Source of the DNA: Kosmotoga arenicorallina S304
GTDB taxonomy: Bacteria > Thermotogota > Thermotogae > Petrotogales > Kosmotogaceae
Reading direction: 5' to 3'
DNA: 40,820 nucleotides
NCBI RefSeq assembly: GCF_001636545.1
Contig: NZ_JFHK01000024.1
Location: forward strand, 1 to 40,820
Shown: positions 15,901 through 25,328 of the stretch, piece by piece
Position numbering within the stretch: the first letter of the stretch is position 1
Layout of the letters: the number at the start of each line of letters is the position of its first letter
The notes under the pieces: model-generated
The model's database searches: none
The model's input: the letters and a program-made list of their open reading frames with translations, nothing else
What the model was told of the DNA's origin: nothing
Translations under genes and position numbers: made by a program

Positions 15901-17600
15901 TTGATCACGTCTTCGAGAACTTCCCAGGCTTCCGGCATTTCCTTTTCGATGATCATTTTCTTGTATTTACGGGCGGTTTTGCTGGATTCCGTCCCAAGGA
16001 GTTTTCCAAGCACAAAGGGTTTGAAAAGCTCCATGGCCATTCTCTTGGGAATACCGCATTCGTGGATTTTCAGTTCAGGTCCCACAACGATAACGGCGCG
16101 TCCTGAGTAATCCACACGTTTTCCAAGAAGATTTCTCCTGAAACGCCCTTTCTTACCTTTCACAAGGTCCGTCAGGGATTTCAGGGGCCTTCCAGACCTA
16201 TCTGTAACGGCTTTACCGACACGCCCGTTGTATATGAGTGAATCTACTGCTTCCTGAAGCATGCGCTTCTCGTTTCTTATTATGATATCCGGCGCACCTA
16301 TGGATAAGAGCTTTGCCAGCCTGTTGTTCCTGTTGATCACCCTTCGATACAAATCGTTCAAATCAGTAGTCGCAAAACGACCACCTTCGATTTGAATCAT
16401 GGGTCTGAGGTCAGGTGGTATAACAGGAACAGCTTCCATTATAATCCACTCTGGCTTGTTTCCGGATTTCAGGAAATCTTTTATGAACTTCAATCTTCTC
16501 AGCAATTTAAGCGCACGGGCGCTGCTCTTGGGTATGGTCTTCAATTCATGCTCGATCTGGATTTTGAGCTCTTCAAGGTCCAGGTTTTTCAGCAATTTTT
16601 TTATTGCTGCAGCACCGTAATCGCACTGCAGTTTACCGGGATAGAGTTCTTTGTAAGCTTCGTACTCGTTTTCAATTATAATATCGCCAATCTGGTGTCC
16701 TGTTTCTTTTGCGACTTCTTCGTCTATTTCAGTAACAATGACTATGGGTCTGTCGTTTTCCGTGTCTGTTTCTACTTCAAATTTACCGGGATAGTACTCG
16801 TTGAAAATCTCGTACTCTGAAAGAGCGAGGACTTCATCTTCAAAGAGGAAGCGGTCAGCGATCGTGTCACCTTTTCGCACTTCTTCTCCATCCTGCACGT
16901 ATATGAGAGCACCTTCAAAAACCGGGTATTTTTTCTGAATTCCATTTTCACCTTCGATGATAATCCAGTTCAGTTCTCTTTCGGTGCTGCTAGTGACGTT
17001 TTCAATTCTGACTTTCCCATCAAGGTCCGATATCACTGGACCCTTAGGGTTCTTTACTTTGAAGCCTTGTTCCACTTCAAAATCGAGTTTTTTGGTATAA
17101 ATGTCATATTCGGTCTGGTATAAAGTCATCCCGGCAAAGAAATCAGTGGATTTTGGGTCTGTAATTACATACAATTTCTCAATGACCCTCTTTGAACCGT
17201 AATAGATAATATTTTCAAGGTCTTTGCTCTGTATGTTCAACAACGAAGCCAGAATGCTTGGTGCACTTTTCAAATACCAAACATGAACCACAGGCGCAGC
17301 CAATTCTATATGGCCCATCCTGCGGCGCCTTGCTTCCTTTGACTCGACTCTTACGCCACAGCGTTCACAGACCGTGCCCTCGTATTTCTTACCTTTGTAC
17401 TTGCCACAAGCACATTCATAGTCCTTCGTTGGTCCAAAAATCCTTTCGCAGAACAGCCCATCTCTTTCAGGCTTGAAAGTTCTGTAGTTTATAGTTTCTG
17501 GCTTTTTTACTTCACCGCTGGACCATCTTCTGATTGTTTCCGGTGAGGCGACCTTGATTTGAACGGTACTGATCTTCCTCCTAAATGAACTTACAGCCAT
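12912..17600 (-). CDS. rpoC: DNA-directed RNA polymerase subunit beta'
   Basis: This 1562-residue protein is the largest subunit of RNA polymerase. The N-terminal zinc site uses C63, C65, C78 and C81. The catalytic Mg-binding NADFDGDQ is at 608-615. [20 protein letters not shown] marks the clamp/lid region, and the trigger-loop region carries GLMADPSGK and [18 protein letters not shown]. The second zinc site is [13 protein letters not shown]. An insertion of about 170 residues (about 150-320), between the zinc site and the conserved core, has internal similarity (see findings) and is in keeping with the longer beta' subunits of Thermotogota. The gene lies 36 bases after rpoB, with AAGGAGGGAAG before the ATG, and is followed by a strong terminator. 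Confidence 0.98.
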   Translation of the reverse strand: MAVSSFRRKISTVQIKVASPETIRRWSSGEVKKPETINYRTFKPERDGLFCERIFGPTKDYECACGKYKGKKYEGTVCERCGVRVESKEARRRRMGHIELAAPVVHVWYLKSAPSILASLLNIQSKDLENIIYYGSKRVIEKLYVITDPKSTDFFAGMTLYQTEYDIYTKKLDFEVEQGFKVKNPKGPVISDLDGKVRIENVTSSTERELNWIIIEGENGIQKKYPVFEGALIYVQDGEEVRKGDTIADRFLFEDEVLALSEYEIFNEYYPGKFEVETDTENDRPIVIVTEIDEEVAKETGHQIGDIIIENEYEAYKELYPGKLQCDYGAAAIKKLLKNLDLEELKIQIEHELKTIPKSSARALKLLRRLKFIKDFLKSGNKPEWIIMEAVPVIPPDLRPMIQIEGGRFATTDLNDLYRRVINRNNRLAKLLSIGAPDIIIRNEKRMLQEAVDSLIYNGRVGKAVTDRSGRPLKSLTDLVKGKKGRFRRNLLGKRVDYSGRAVIVVGPELKIHECGIPKRMAMELFKPFVLGKLLGTESSKTARKYKKMIIEKEMPEAWEVLEDVIKGHPVLLNRAPTLHRISIQAFIPKLVEGNAIKLHPLVCAPFNADFDGDQMAVHVPLSAAAKAEAKFLMLSRYNVISPAHGKPVSMPGKDIIVGVYYLTTVDHEYEAFEKELMSYYEELKKSKLSNVEIRRRVREKALEKISWKFGSVTEALIAYDAGKLKLHEPILVQLDESSGDLTPTTVGRIIFNSIVPEELRDYTIKFNKKQIKKLIYDCFQKHGIDRTADLLDDMMRLGFHYATVSGLTISIRDIVTSPKKDDVIKRAEEKVAQIEDLFHKGFLNPENRSIEIIKIWEKATEELMNETVTEFRKYPFNPVFMMVDSGARGNVDQLKQLAGMRGLMADPSGKTIEVPIISNFRDGLTELEFFTSTHGARKGSADTALRTSFAGYLTRRLVDVAQSVTITTPDCGTEKGLEAIELMLDDVTIEKLDDFLFGRVLAQDITDPQSGKVLKHPVSGKEYTRNTMIRDDDSKFLASFKTTITIMREEKLKLSKLSQLSHYTELAYDVEMEGEVLRAGTELNADVLHKLKNAGIKEVDVHSFPVVGKIYVGPSLRNKDNVELVRYQEKVNVITAKNLYEAGYMELEVRPAIIVRSVLTCESEQGVCAACYGMDLSNHDIVNVGEAVGIVAAQSIGEPGTQLTMRTFHTGGIATGADITRGLPRAEELFEARKKLKDPEAIFSEVEGFVKDIAIDEKGRRKVFVETEDGKIKEYDLSSVIKPKISVGDKVLKGESLTTGTIRPRKLMEKLGVIPTAFYLLREIKQVYAEQGVEIHDKHFELIIRQMLSMVEVTDPGDTDYLPGDLLSIQSVREINRKIYESNKKVDENKAYTLGKRLARRILVEDEEGQLVKLASENDVVTEELLQKLVESGVTDIRIYDVEEEEYQKLIEEVNPDIVIPEKEVQIRMKEPLKFKRRLLRITKASLESEGWLSAASFQQTPQVLTESSVEGKVDKLLGLKENVIVGQLIPAGTGLDMYANIQVEETPISEFGEETEEHPA

Positions 17601-17636
17601 TATCTTCCCTCCTTGAGGGATTCATTTCCCTGTTTT

Positions 17637-20600
17637 TCATAATTTGTCCACGTCAACCTCATTACCATCCTGATCATAGGCTCGCACATCCATTGCAAGA
17701 CCCTGGAGTTCTTTTATGAGCACTTTGAAACTCTCCGGTAATCCAGGTTCCGGGATTACATTTCCTTTCAAAATGGCTTTATATACTTCGTTCCTGCCCT
17801 TGATATCATCCGACTTTATAGTTAGCATTTCATTTAGCGTATGGGCAGCTCCATGCGCTTCCAGAGCCCATACTTCCATTTCCCCAAACCTCTGGCCACC
17901 AAAATGCGCTTTTCCACCGAGAGGCTGTTGGTGAATCAGTGAGTATGGCCCTGTTGAACGGGCATGAATTTTGTCCTTCGCTATATGAACAAGCTTCAGC
18001 ATGTACATTACCCCTACAACAATGGGGAAATCAAAAGGCTCACCGGTTCTTCCGTCCCTTAGAATGACTTTGCCGTTCTTTTCTTTCTCGGAATCACCGG
18101 CATCGAGGTTCTTTTCTTTTCGGACTTTGTAAAGAGCATCCATTATTTCGTTCTCTTTCGCTCCGTCAAAGATTGGGGTAGCAAAATATCTGTTGGTAAG
18201 CTTACCCAGCCAGCCAAGGTGTGTTTCCAGAACCTGTCCCACATTCATACGTGAAGGGACACCCAGAGGAGAGAGCACAATCTGAATGGGTGTGCCGTCA
18301 GGCAGGAAAGGCATGTCTTCTTTGGGAATGATGTTTGAAACAACACCTTTGTTTCCGTGACGTCCGGCGAGCTTATCACCTACATCTAATGGTTTCCTGC
18401 AAGCCACGTATACTTTGACGAGTTTGTTTATTCCAGAACCAAGCTCTGAGATATCCTCCTTTTCGAAGACCTTGACGTCAATGACTCTGCCTTCCACGCC
18501 GTGCGGAACTTTTAGCGATGTGTCCTTGACATCTCTACCTCTGTCTCCAAAAACGGATCTGATAATCTTTTCCTCAGGAGTTGTATCGGATTCGCCTTTT
18601 GGAGTGACTTTTCCAACCAGAATATCACCAGAACTTACGTAAGCTCCGACTCTTACAATTCCATTTTCATCGAGATTTCTGAGCAATTCTTTTGAAACAT
18701 TTGGAATATCCGCGGTGATTTCTTCCGGACCCAGCTGCGTATCGCGCGCAACGGTTTCGTACATTTCGATGTGTAAAGTTGTGAAGGTTTCTTCTTCGAG
18801 TAATTCCTGATTCACCAGTATGGCGTCTTCGAAGTTGTAGCCTTCCCATGGCATGAAGGCGACAAGCGCATTCTTACCCAATGCAAGTTCTCCCATGTCT
18901 GTTGAAGGACCATCAGCTATGGGGGTATCTTTTTCAACGATTTCGCCCTCAGAGACTATGGGCCTCTGATTTATAGTTGTATCCTGGTTAGTTCTGATGA
19001 ATTTATGGAGTAAATACTCGTCATATACCGGATTTCCATCAGAACCCATAATCGGTTCCCCGTCATCGGTAAGGCGCATAATCACAATCTTTTTTGCATC
19101 TATTTTTTTCACAATACCTTTATGCTTTGCCAGAACCACATATCCAGAATCCCTGGCAGCGACAGCTTCAACACCCGTGCCGACAATGGGGGCCTCAGGT
19201 TTTATAACTGGAACGGCCTGTCTCTGCATGTTTGACCCCATCAAAGCTCTGTTAGCGTCATCGTGTTCCAAAAAGGGAATGAGAGAAGTAGAAACACTGA
19301 CTATCTGTTTTGGTGAGATAGAAATGAGGTCCACTTCATCTCTCTTGACAAATTTCACTTCCCCGGCATGCCTTACTTCCACCGTCTCTTCTTTGATGTG
19401 ATTTTCATCATCAACTTCAATTGTGGATTGCGCAATTTTATAATTCTCTTCTTCATCCGCACCGAGGAAAATTATCTCATCAGTAAGCTTTCCCTTCTTC
19501 ACTTTCCTGTACGGAGTAAGCAGGAAGCCGTATTTATCGAGAGTGGCGTATGTAGAAAGTGAAGTCATCAGCCCAATGTTTGCACCTTCTGGTGTTTCAA
19601 TGGGACACATTCTTCCATAATGTGAATGGTGGACGTCCCTGACTTCAAATCTCGCGTGTTCCCTTTTGAGCCCACCAGGTCCAATTGCCGATAATCTTCT
19701 CTTATGAGTTAACTCAGCTAATGGATTAACTTGATCCATAAACTGTGACAATTGGCTTGTAGCAAAAAACTGGTGGAGCGTTGTCATTAGCGTTCGCACG
19801 TTTACAAGGCTCTGTACAGTGAGCTTTTCAAGTGAGTTGTATAAGGTAAGCCTTTCTTCAAGCAGCTTATGTATTTTCATGAACGCCTTTTCAAACTCTG
19901 TTTGCATGAGTTCGCCAACGGTTCTAACTCTCTTATTTCCAAGATGGTCTTTTGTGTCTAGCATTTCCGGATGCAGCTGGACTTCCGTCAAATGCCTAGC
20001 AGCAAGGACGATATCCATCGGGACAATCGCAAGTGATTCTTCGTTGTATTCGAGGTCTTCAGGAACGTCTTCCCGTCCTTCTACTTCTATAAGGTAGTCT
20101 CTGTAAATCCTCTTCAGCCTTTGATTTAGTTTATAGCGCCCCACATCTGAGAAATCGAATCTTTCGGGTTCGAAATACAGCCCGTGCAGGTAATTTTTTG
20201 CGGCGTTTATCCTGGGAATTTCACCGGGTCGGAGTTTTCTGAATATTGCAAGGTATGCCTCGTCCTGGCTGAGCCCTTCACCATAGGTCTTGTTAAGAGC
20301 TTCGAGGGTTTTCATTGCAACGGGCATGGGAAGCTTCACTTTTTTGACTTCCGATTCAAGAATTTCTTTAACCAGGGCTTCTGTCAACACTGCGCCTTTC
20401 TCAGCTATAACGCTTCCCTTGTAAGAAACTTCTTCAAGCAATCTACTGCCTACGTGTTCATATAATGCCACGTCGTCGTTCGCATCAACTTCATGGACGA
20501 AAAGCTTCAGGATTTCAAGATCATCAACATATCCCATTGCTTTAAAGAGCAGGAAGAGGTTCATTTTCCTTCTTCTGTCAATTCGAACCTGAAGAATGTT

Positions 20601-21161
20601 TTTGTTCGGGTTCAGCAATATTTCCAGCCAGGCACCTTTTACAGGCAAAAAATGTGCCACAAAAATTGGAAGGCCGCCTCCGGAGGATTTTGTCGGTTCA
20701 TCGACGAAGTAAACCCCGGGTGACCTTACAAGTTGATTTACAATAACTCTCTCTGCCCCGTTGATAACGAAGGAGGCATTGTCAGTCATATAAGGAAGAT
20801 AACCAAAAAATGCTTCCTCTTCTTTGATTTCTCCACTGGCAAGGTCAGCTATTCTGACTGTAACATACAGGGGGACAGAATACGTGAGTCCCTTATCCTT
20901 GCATTCCTGGACGCTATGTTTTGGTTTTCCAACTCTTGAAGACACAAAATCAAGTGTAAATCCCTTTTCACCTTTTCGAAGATCGCCACGTTGAATTTGA
21001 GATTTGATAGGGGAATATTTTTTTAGAACTGAAAGAAGTCCTTCATCGATAAACCATTGGAAAGATCGCGTTTGAATTTCAATCAGGTTTGGAATCTCAA
21101 GGGGCTCGATAACTTTCCCAAAGACCCAGCGCTCACGCTTTGCGAAACTTGCCTTTCTCAT
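17637..21161 (-). CDS. rpoB: DNA-directed RNA polymerase subunit beta
   Basis: This 1174-residue subunit forms the other half of the RNA polymerase active-site cleft with beta'. Conserved segments are [20 protein letters not shown] followed by [10 protein letters not shown] (rifampicin pocket, close to the sensitive consensus), [35 protein letters not shown] with the active-site lysines, and near the end [20 protein letters not shown]. The rifampicin pocket shows no obvious classic resistance change. It begins 105 bases after rplL, across a hairpin and a possible internal promoter. AGAGGTGATTGA precedes the ATG at 21161. It is co-transcribed with rpoC. Confidence 0.98.
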   Translation of the reverse strand: MRKASFAKRERWVFGKVIEPLEIPNLIEIQTRSFQWFIDEGLLSVLKKYSPIKSQIQRGDLRKGEKGFTLDFVSSRVGKPKHSVQECKDKGLTYSVPLYVTVRIADLASGEIKEEEAFFGYLPYMTDNASFVINGAERVIVNQLVRSPGVYFVDEPTKSSGGGLPIFVAHFLPVKGAWLEILLNPNKNILQVRIDRRRKMNLFLLFKAMGYVDDLEILKLFVHEVDANDDVALYEHVGSRLLEEVSYKGSVIAEKGAVLTEALVKEILESEVKKVKLPMPVAMKTLEALNKTYGEGLSQDEAYLAIFRKLRPGEIPRINAAKNYLHGLYFEPERFDFSDVGRYKLNQRLKRIYRDYLIEVEGREDVPEDLEYNEESLAIVPMDIVLAARHLTEVQLHPEMLDTKDHLGNKRVRTVGELMQTEFEKAFMKIHKLLEERLTLYNSLEKLTVQSLVNVRTLMTTLHQFFATSQLSQFMDQVNPLAELTHKRRLSAIGPGGLKREHARFEVRDVHHSHYGRMCPIETPEGANIGLMTSLSTYATLDKYGFLLTPYRKVKKGKLTDEIIFLGADEEENYKIAQSTIEVDDENHIKEETVEVRHAGEVKFVKRDEVDLISISPKQIVSVSTSLIPFLEHDDANRALMGSNMQRQAVPVIKPEAPIVGTGVEAVAARDSGYVVLAKHKGIVKKIDAKKIVIMRLTDDGEPIMGSDGNPVYDEYLLHKFIRTNQDTTINQRPIVSEGEIVEKDTPIADGPSTDMGELALGKNALVAFMPWEGYNFEDAILVNQELLEEETFTTLHIEMYETVARDTQLGPEEITADIPNVSKELLRNLDENGIVRVGAYVSSGDILVGKVTPKGESDTTPEEKIIRSVFGDRGRDVKDTSLKVPHGVEGRVIDVKVFEKEDISELGSGINKLVKVYVACRKPLDVGDKLAGRHGNKGVVSNIIPKEDMPFLPDGTPIQIVLSPLGVPSRMNVGQVLETHLGWLGKLTNRYFATPIFDGAKENEIMDALYKVRKEKNLDAGDSEKEKNGKVILRDGRTGEPFDFPIVVGVMYMLKLVHIAKDKIHARSTGPYSLIHQQPLGGKAHFGGQRFGEMEVWALEAHGAAHTLNEMLTIKSDDIKGRNEVYKAILKGNVIPEPGLPESFKVLIKELQGLAMDVRAYDQDGNEVDVDKL

Positions 21162-21193
21162 TCAATCACCTCTCGTCAACTTGAGCACACCAA

Positions 21194-21223
21194 ACCCACA
21201 CCAGAGAGTTCCCTGATGTGGGT
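21194..21223 (-). promoter_or_regulatory. rplL-rpoB intergenic hairpin (attenuator or processing site)
   Basis: ACCCACATCAG (21223-21213, minus strand) pairs with CTGGTGTGGGT (21204-21194) with a single G-U wobble and an eight-base loop. No real U-tract follows, so it is unlikely to be a full terminator. In other bacteria this gap carries an attenuator or an RNase III site that adjusts the ratio of L7/L12 to RNA polymerase. Confidence 0.65.
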
Positions 21224-21230
21224 ATTTTAA

Positions 21231-21236
21231 ATTATA
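21231..21236 (-). promoter_or_regulatory. Possible internal rpoB promoter (-10 box)
   Basis: A perfect TATAAT (21236 to 21231, minus strand) lies just upstream of the intergenic hairpin; the -35 region is poor. Transcription would begin at about 21224, so the hairpin would form the 5' end of a short rpoBC transcript. Confidence 0.3.
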
Positions 21237-21266
21237 AACTGTTTTTGTAAATCAGAAGTTACCTGA

Positions 21267-21653
21267 TTACTTCAACTCAACTTCAGCGCCGGCTTCTTCA
21301 AGCTGTTTCTTAATGTTTTCGGCTTCTTCCTTCGGAGCGGCTTCTTTGACTACCGCTTCAGGTGTACCCGCTTTTTCAACAAGTTCCTTGGCTTCTTTGA
21401 GGCCGAGACCTGTTATCTGTCTTACAACCTTAATAACTCCGACTTTCTTTTCACCAAAGGATTTAAGGACAACGTCAAATTCAGTCTTCTCTTCTTCCTG
21501 AGCGGCAGGTCCGGCAGCGGCACCCGGAACAGCAGCAACAGCCACAGGAGCAGAAGCACTAACACCAAATTCTTCTTCGAGAGCCTTCACGAGTTCTGCG
21601 AGTTCAGCAACGGTCATTTCTTTAATAGCCTGAATGAGTTCCTCTTTTGTCAT
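21267..21653 (-). CDS. rplL: Ribosomal protein L7/L12
   Basis: This 128-residue protein forms the ribosomal stalk and recruits translation GTPases. The N-terminal dimerisation domain begins [20 protein letters not shown]. The flexible Ala/Pro/Val-rich hinge is at about 36-55 ([20 protein letters not shown]). The globular C-terminal domain contains [20 protein letters not shown] and KELVEKAG. An in-frame ATG 18 codons upstream is rejected because GGAGGTG is ideally placed before the ATG at 21653, and the extension would run into rplJ. It follows rplJ by 16 bases. Confidence 0.97.
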   Translation of the reverse strand: MTKEELIQAIKEMTVAELAELVKALEEEFGVSASAPVAVAAVPGAAAGPAAQEEEKTEFDVVLKSFGEKKVGVIKVVRQITGLGLKEAKELVEKAGTPEAVVKEAAPKEEAENIKKQLEEAGAEVELK

Positions 21654-21669
21654 TTTACCACACCTCCGT

Positions 21670-22215
21670 TTATTCTGATTTTTTGTCTTTAATTGCGTTA
21701 AGGGCATAAAGGAATTTCGTTAGCACGCCGTTAAGCGCATAAGCAAGTCCACTGATAGGTGCTGCGATACCGCCAACAACCATAGCGATGAGCTGTTCCT
21801 TTGAAGGAAGCTGAGCAATATCATCGACTTTGCTCTGATCAAAGTACTTCCCTTCAAGGTAAAATCCTCTGAGAGCGGGAAGTTTGTTCTTGCTGGCCTT
21901 TGTGAAGTCGTAAATTATCTTTACGGCTTCAACAGGGTCATCTTCATTCACCATAAGTACAGCAGTTGTTTCATGGATGTCATCAGCCCACTCTTCTTCG
22001 TTATACCCGGCCTTTCGCAATGCAAGGCGTAAAAGGGTATTTTTGACTATCTGATATTTTGCCTTTGCCTCGTATCTCTCAAAGAGTTTGCCACGGAGTT
22101 CAGATATCTGAGCAACGCTTAAGCCTTTGTAGTCAGTAAAAAGTATCAACGATGATTTAGCGAGCTTATCGGCAAGTTCCTGGACAAACTTTTCTTTTTG
22201 CGCTCTTGTGAACAT
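21670..22215 (-). CDS. rplJ: Ribosomal protein L10
   Basis: This 181-residue protein anchors L7/L12 dimers to the ribosome through its C-terminal helix and binds its own mRNA leader to repress translation. The L10 family pattern is visible in [51 protein letters not shown] and the glycine-rich [19 protein letters not shown]. The ATG at 22215 is preferred over one at 22251 because AAGGAGGTG lies between them, even though the spacing to 22215 is rather long; the upstream ATG also lies in the loop of the leader's terminal hairpin. Confidence 0.96.
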   Translation of the reverse strand: MFTRAQKEKFVQELADKLAKSSLILFTDYKGLSVAQISELRGKLFERYEAKAKYQIVKNTLLRLALRKAGYNEEEWADDIHETTAVLMVNEDDPVEAVKIIYDFTKASKNKLPALRGFYLEGKYFDQSKVDDIAQLPSKEQLIAMVVGGIAAPISGLAYALNGVLTKFLYALNAIKDKKSE

Positions 22216-22227
22216 CCGCCGGGTGCA

Positions 22228-22345
22228 CCTCCTTTCAAAAAAAGCGGCCATGAGGCCGCAGAGATTTATATCATCTTTACCTTCTGCGTACCTCGGCAGG
22301 CGGCATGAGCCTTTACTAAACCTGCTGTCTTCGGTACATATTTAT
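22228..22345 (-). promoter_or_regulatory. Ribosomal protein L10 leader
   Basis: The untranslated stretch between rplA and rplJ contains the hallmark halves of the L10 leader: ACCGAAGACAGCAGG (about 22336-22322) and CCTGCCGAGGTACGCAG (about 22300-22284). These are followed by a GCGGCC/GGCCGC hairpin (22259-22244) and seven T (22243-22237), a terminator-like element. In bacteria the L10(L12)4 complex binds this structure and lowers rplJ-rplL expression. The U-tract hairpin suggests regulation by premature termination, with likely effects on downstream rpoBC. Confidence 0.85.
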
Positions 22346-22363
22346 TTTTATTTCCGTTAACTG

Positions 22364-23059
22364 TCAGTCAAGCAATTTGTTGTGATCCAATTTTATTCCA
22401 GGGCTCATTGTTGTAGCAACTGCTACTTTGACTATAAATCTACCTTTGGCAGCTGAAGGTTTCATCTTAGAAATCTGCTCCAGAGCCGATGTGATATTTT
22501 CTTTTAACGCATTAGGTTCAAAGGATTTTTTGCCTACGGGAAGATGAAGATTTCCTGTTTTGTCATTCTTTATCTCAACCCTTCCCGCTTTGAAAGCCTT
22601 TACTGCCTCGTCCACATCATTGGTTACCGTGCCAGCTTTTGGGGATGGCATTAGACCGCGAGGTCCAAGAATTCTTCCCAATCTTCCGATTTCCCTCATC
22701 ATATCAGGCGTAGCGATTGCAACATCGAAATCTGTCCAGCCGCCCTGAATCTGCTGTATAAGCTCGTCGGAACCCACATAATCAGCGCCGGCGTTCTTAG
22801 CTTCTTCGGCCTTTTCGCCTCTTGCAAAGACAAGAACTTTAACGTCTTTACCAGTGCCATTGGGTAAGCTTATCGTTCCCCTAACCTGCTGGTCGGACTT
22901 TGAAGGCTCTATTCCTGTCTTGATGTGGAGTTCAATGGATTCATCAAATTTCGTGGATGGGAATTTTTTCAAAAGCTCCAGAGCTTCATCCAGAAGATAG
23001 GCTCTGTCTCTATCCACAAGTTTCCTCGCTTCGAGATATCTTTTTGATCTTTTTGGCAT
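22364..23059 (-). CDS. rplA: Ribosomal protein L1
   Basis: This 231-residue protein builds the mobile L1 stalk of the large subunit and guides exit of deacylated tRNA; in many bacteria it also represses the rplK-rplA mRNA. Family segments seen are [40 protein letters not shown], the signature [20 protein letters not shown] (domain junction), and [17 protein letters not shown]. It follows rplK by 12 bases and is separated from rplJ by the L10 leader. Confidence 0.97.
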   Translation of the reverse strand: MPKRSKRYLEARKLVDRDRAYLLDEALELLKKFPSTKFDESIELHIKTGIEPSKSDQQVRGTISLPNGTGKDVKVLVFARGEKAEEAKNAGADYVGSDELIQQIQGGWTDFDVAIATPDMMREIGRLGRILGPRGLMPSPKAGTVTNDVDEAVKAFKAGRVEIKNDKTGNLHLPVGKKSFEPNALKENITSALEQISKMKPSAAKGRFIVKVAVATTMSPGIKLDHNKLLD

Positions 23060-23071
23060 TCAAACCCCTCC

Positions 23072-23497
23072 TCAGTCGACAACCTCAACGCCCATATTTC
23101 TTGCTGTTCCCTCAATAATCTTCATAGCGGCTTCGAGGGTAAGGGCATTGAGATCAGGCATCTTGAGTTTAGCTATTTCTTCGACTTGTGCTCTGGTGAT
23201 TTTCCCAACTTTCACTTTGTTTGGTACTCCAGAGCCTTTCTGGATACCTGCTGCCTTCTTGATGAGAAAACTCGCAGGTGGGGTTTTGAGAATGAAGGAA
23301 AAGGATCTGTCTCCGTAAACAGTTATGACAACTGGAAAAACCATACCTGGTTTATCAGCGGTAGCAGCATTGAACTGTTTACAGAAACCCATGATGTTCA
23401 CTCCGTGCTGACCAAGTGCTGGTCCTACCGGTGGAGCAGGTGTTGCTTTGCCCGCTTCAAGCTGCAACTTAATTTGAGCAAGTATCTTTTTTGCCAT
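23072..23497 (-). CDS. rplK: Ribosomal protein L11
   Basis: This 141-residue protein binds 23S rRNA at the GTPase-associated centre. It is recognised by [20 protein letters not shown] followed by [20 protein letters not shown], the proline-rich N-terminal domain, and by the C-terminal RNA-binding [20 protein letters not shown] and NMGVEV. An ATG 16 codons upstream (23545) is rejected, because AAGGAGGTAGAAGT is correctly spaced for the ATG at 23497 and the extension has no counterpart in the family. It follows nusG. Confidence 0.97.
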   Translation of the reverse strand: MAKKILAQIKLQLEAGKATPAPPVGPALGQHGVNIMGFCKQFNAATADKPGMVFPVVITVYGDRSFSFILKTPPASFLIKKAAGIQKGSGVPNKVKVGKITRAQVEEIAKLKMPDLNALTLEAAMKIIEGTARNMGVEVVD

Positions 23498-23552
23498 ACT
23501 TCTACCTCCTTGTGGTAAGCGGGGCTCTGGTTTAGCCCCTCCCACTGGTTTG

Positions 23553-24617
23553 CTACACTATTTTTTCTATTTCAGACAATTTGAGAACAACAGGTGTTTC
23601 TCTCCCAAAGATGCTTACAACAACTTTTACTTCCTGTCTTTCGGGGTTAATTTCGGTTATTTTGCCAGTAAAGTCTTCAAAAGGACCTGTGTTTATTCTC
23701 ACGATTTCATTGAGCTCAAAGTTCACTTCAACTTTTATCTTTGAAGGTTTCTCTTCATATTCTTCTAATCCGACAAGTTTCAACAGCGCGTGGATCTCCT
23801 TGCGCTTCAGCTCTATGGGTTGCCCTCCGACAGAAACAAAATTGACGACATTTGGTGTGTTCTTCACTATATTCCAGGTTTCATCGTTCATGATCATCTC
23901 TATAAATATGTATCCGGGATAAAGTCTGGTTTTGGTTATTTTGTACATTTTAAGTTCTTTGCGGCCTGGAAATTCTGATATGTCTACCCTTCCATCGATT
24001 TTGGATACAATGGTTCTTTTTTCTGATATCAATTCGCCACGTTTAATGCGGGCGCCTTTGCGGATAACTTTCGGGTCATATGTTTTCGGATATACCATAT
24101 AAACATCTTCATCGCCATTGTCTCTTTCAACAACTATCCTCTTCATCTTCTCAGTAAAGACTATTCTTCCATCCAGCTCGCAAAAATTCTCGCCATGCTT
24201 TGTCAAGGGCATGCCCTGCCTTATTCTTGCTCCAGGCCTGATACCAGTTTCAACCTTTGCACTCTCGGGAACGTAGTAGGTTTTAGTGAATTTCCTGTCA
24301 ATGGTCTCAATGAAAATAATCCGATAGTTCTTGATCTCTTTTATTATTCCATCGTTTTTTGCATGGATTTCAGGGTCTTCGATTATCGGGTCGCCTTTCT
24401 TCACATCCTGATTGGGTTTAACAAGGATCTGCGCGTTGTTGAGAACTATATGCCTTTCAGCAGGCGAAGAACCCCTGTCAAGTTTTATGTCTTCAGGGAC
24501 TAAAATTTTCCCAAAAAGATGATGAACTCCAAAGGAATTTATCTTCGCTTCGAGAGCTTCTTTAATGGAGTTCTCAAGTCCAGAATAAGTCTGGATTATA
24601 TACCATTTTTTACGCAC
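23553..24617 (-). CDS. nusG: Transcription factor NusG with Thermotogota-type inserted domain
   Basis: This 354-residue protein contacts RNA polymerase and couples transcription to Rho or to the ribosome. The NGN domain begins with [20 protein letters not shown] (about 3-22) and resumes with [20 protein letters not shown] (about 225 onwards). Between these halves, about residues 46-220 form an inserted, mostly beta domain containing segments such as [19 protein letters not shown] and [15 protein letters not shown]. The C-terminal KOW domain contains [20 protein letters not shown]. Ordinary NusG is about 180 residues; the T. maritima protein has a comparable insertion and about 353 residues. 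It lies between secE and rplK. Confidence 0.97.
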   Translation of the reverse strand: MRKKWYIIQTYSGLENSIKEALEAKINSFGVHHLFGKILVPEDIKLDRGSSPAERHIVLNNAQILVKPNQDVKKGDPIIEDPEIHAKNDGIIKEIKNYRIIFIETIDRKFTKTYYVPESAKVETGIRPGARIRQGMPLTKHGENFCELDGRIVFTEKMKRIVVERDNGDEDVYMVYPKTYDPKVIRKGARIKRGELISEKRTIVSKIDGRVDISEFPGRKELKMYKITKTRLYPGYIFIEMIMNDETWNIVKNTPNVVNFVSVGGQPIELKRKEIHALLKLVGLEEYEEKPSKIKVEVNFELNEIVRINTGPFEDFTGKITEINPERQEVKVVVSIFGRETPVVLKLSEIEKIV

Positions 24618-24635
24618 TACCTATCACCACTGATA

Positions 24636-24842
24636 TCACATGCCACCGGTAAGGGCGATGAGGGCATTACGAATAACATTGGTGAATAGGATATCCAGCA
24701 ATCCCAGGAAAGCACCACTGACAATAAGGACAAATATTACAGCTGTTGTGGTGGAAAGAAGCTGCTTCCTATTCGGCCAACTGACTTTTTTTACTTCGTA
24801 TCTAACTTCAGAGAGGAACTTCCAAAATTTAGCCTGTGCCAT
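24636..24842 (-). CDS. secE: Preprotein translocase subunit SecE
   Basis: This 68-residue protein clamps SecY in the translocon. It has the family pattern in short form: an amphipathic segment with LSEVRYEVKKVSWPNRKQLL (the conserved VSWP), then a single membrane helix TTAVIFVLIVSGAFLGLLDI. It lies between rpmG and nusG, the usual bacterial arrangement. GGGAGGAG precedes the ATG. Confidence 0.95.
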   Translation of the reverse strand: MAQAKFWKFLSEVRYEVKKVSWPNRKQLLSTTTAVIFVLIVSGAFLGLLDILFTNVIRNALIALTGGM

Positions 24843-24872
24843 TTAATCTCCTCCCAACAATTGCAGATAAAT

Positions 24873-25040
24873 CTACTTGGATTCTTTGTGAAGCGTGTGC
24901 TTCCTACACTTCGGACAATATTTGTTGGTGTCAAGCTTGTACTTTTTCTGCCTGTTCTTGAAACGATAATAATTCCTTGTTCCGCACTCGGAACATTTAA
25001 GAGTAACGAGTATCTTGTTTCCCTTTGTTTTCTTTGCCAT
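24873..25040 (-). CDS. rpmG: Ribosomal protein L33
   Basis: This 55-residue protein reads, from the ATG at 25040, AKKTKGNKILVTLKCSECG, then TRNYYRFKNRQKKYKLDTNK, then YCPKCRKHTLHKESK and a TAG stop. The two Cys pairs (CSEC and CPKC) form the zinc-binding form of L33. The order tRNA-rpmG-secE-nusG is widespread in bacteria. GAGGTG lies five bases before this ATG; an adjacent ATG three bases upstream is too close to it. Confidence 0.96.
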   Translation of the reverse strand: MAKKTKGNKILVTLKCSECGTRNYYRFKNRQKKYKLDTNKYCPKCRKHTLHKESK

Positions 25041-25069
25041 CATGTCACCTCATCACTCAACAAAATTAA

Positions 25070-25156
25070 TGGTGGTAAGGGGTGGGTTCGAACCACCGTA
25101 GGCGTTCCGCCAGCGGATTTACAGTCCGCCCCCTTTGACCACTCGGGCACCTTACC
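25070..25156 (-). tRNA. tRNA-Tyr (GUA)
   Basis: This is a class II tRNA of 87 bases with a long variable arm. The acceptor is GGTAAGG paired with CCTTACC, the D arm TGCCCGAGTGG, the anticodon loop CTGTAAA with anticodon GTA, and the T arm GGTGG-TTCGAAC-CCACC. The 3' CCA is encoded (25072-25070). It lies between tRNA-Thr and rpmG. Confidence 0.96.
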
Positions 25157-25169
25157 ACCGATACTCGTG

Positions 25170-25245
25170 TGGAGCCAACGAAGGGACTCGAACCCCCAAC
25201 CTGCTGATTACAAGTCAGCCGCTCTACCAGTTGAGCTACGTTGGC
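25170..25245 (-). tRNA. tRNA-Thr (UGU)
   Basis: This tRNA of 76 bases has acceptor GCCAACG/CGTTGGC, D arm TAGCTCAACTGGTAGAGC, anticodon loop CTTGTAA (anticodon TGT), T arm with GGTTCGAGTC, discriminator T and an encoded CCA (25172-25170). It is the first gene of the superoperon. Confidence 0.97.
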
Positions 25246-25261
25246 CCGACAGTCGATAATT

Positions 25262-25290
25262 ATTATAACCGCAACTTCTATGACTGTCAA
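25262..25290 (-). promoter_or_regulatory. Main promoter of the tRNA-ribosomal-RNA polymerase superoperon
   Basis: Consensus TTGACA (25290 to 25285) and TATAAT (25267 to 25262) are separated by exactly 17 bases. The predicted start is near 25255, about ten bases before tRNA-Thr. It is the best promoter match in the window. Confidence 0.9.
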
Positions 25291-25328
25291 GGCTTCTAAA
25301 TCCAGAAAAAAATTAATTAAGGAAATCT

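Noticed and set aside
25070..25159. tRNA-Tyr read with acceptor GGTGGTA and no encoded CCA
   Set aside because: Placing the conserved TG at positions 8-9 gives acceptor GGTAAGG/CCTTACC, discriminator A and an encoded CCA, which fits tRNA-Tyr better.
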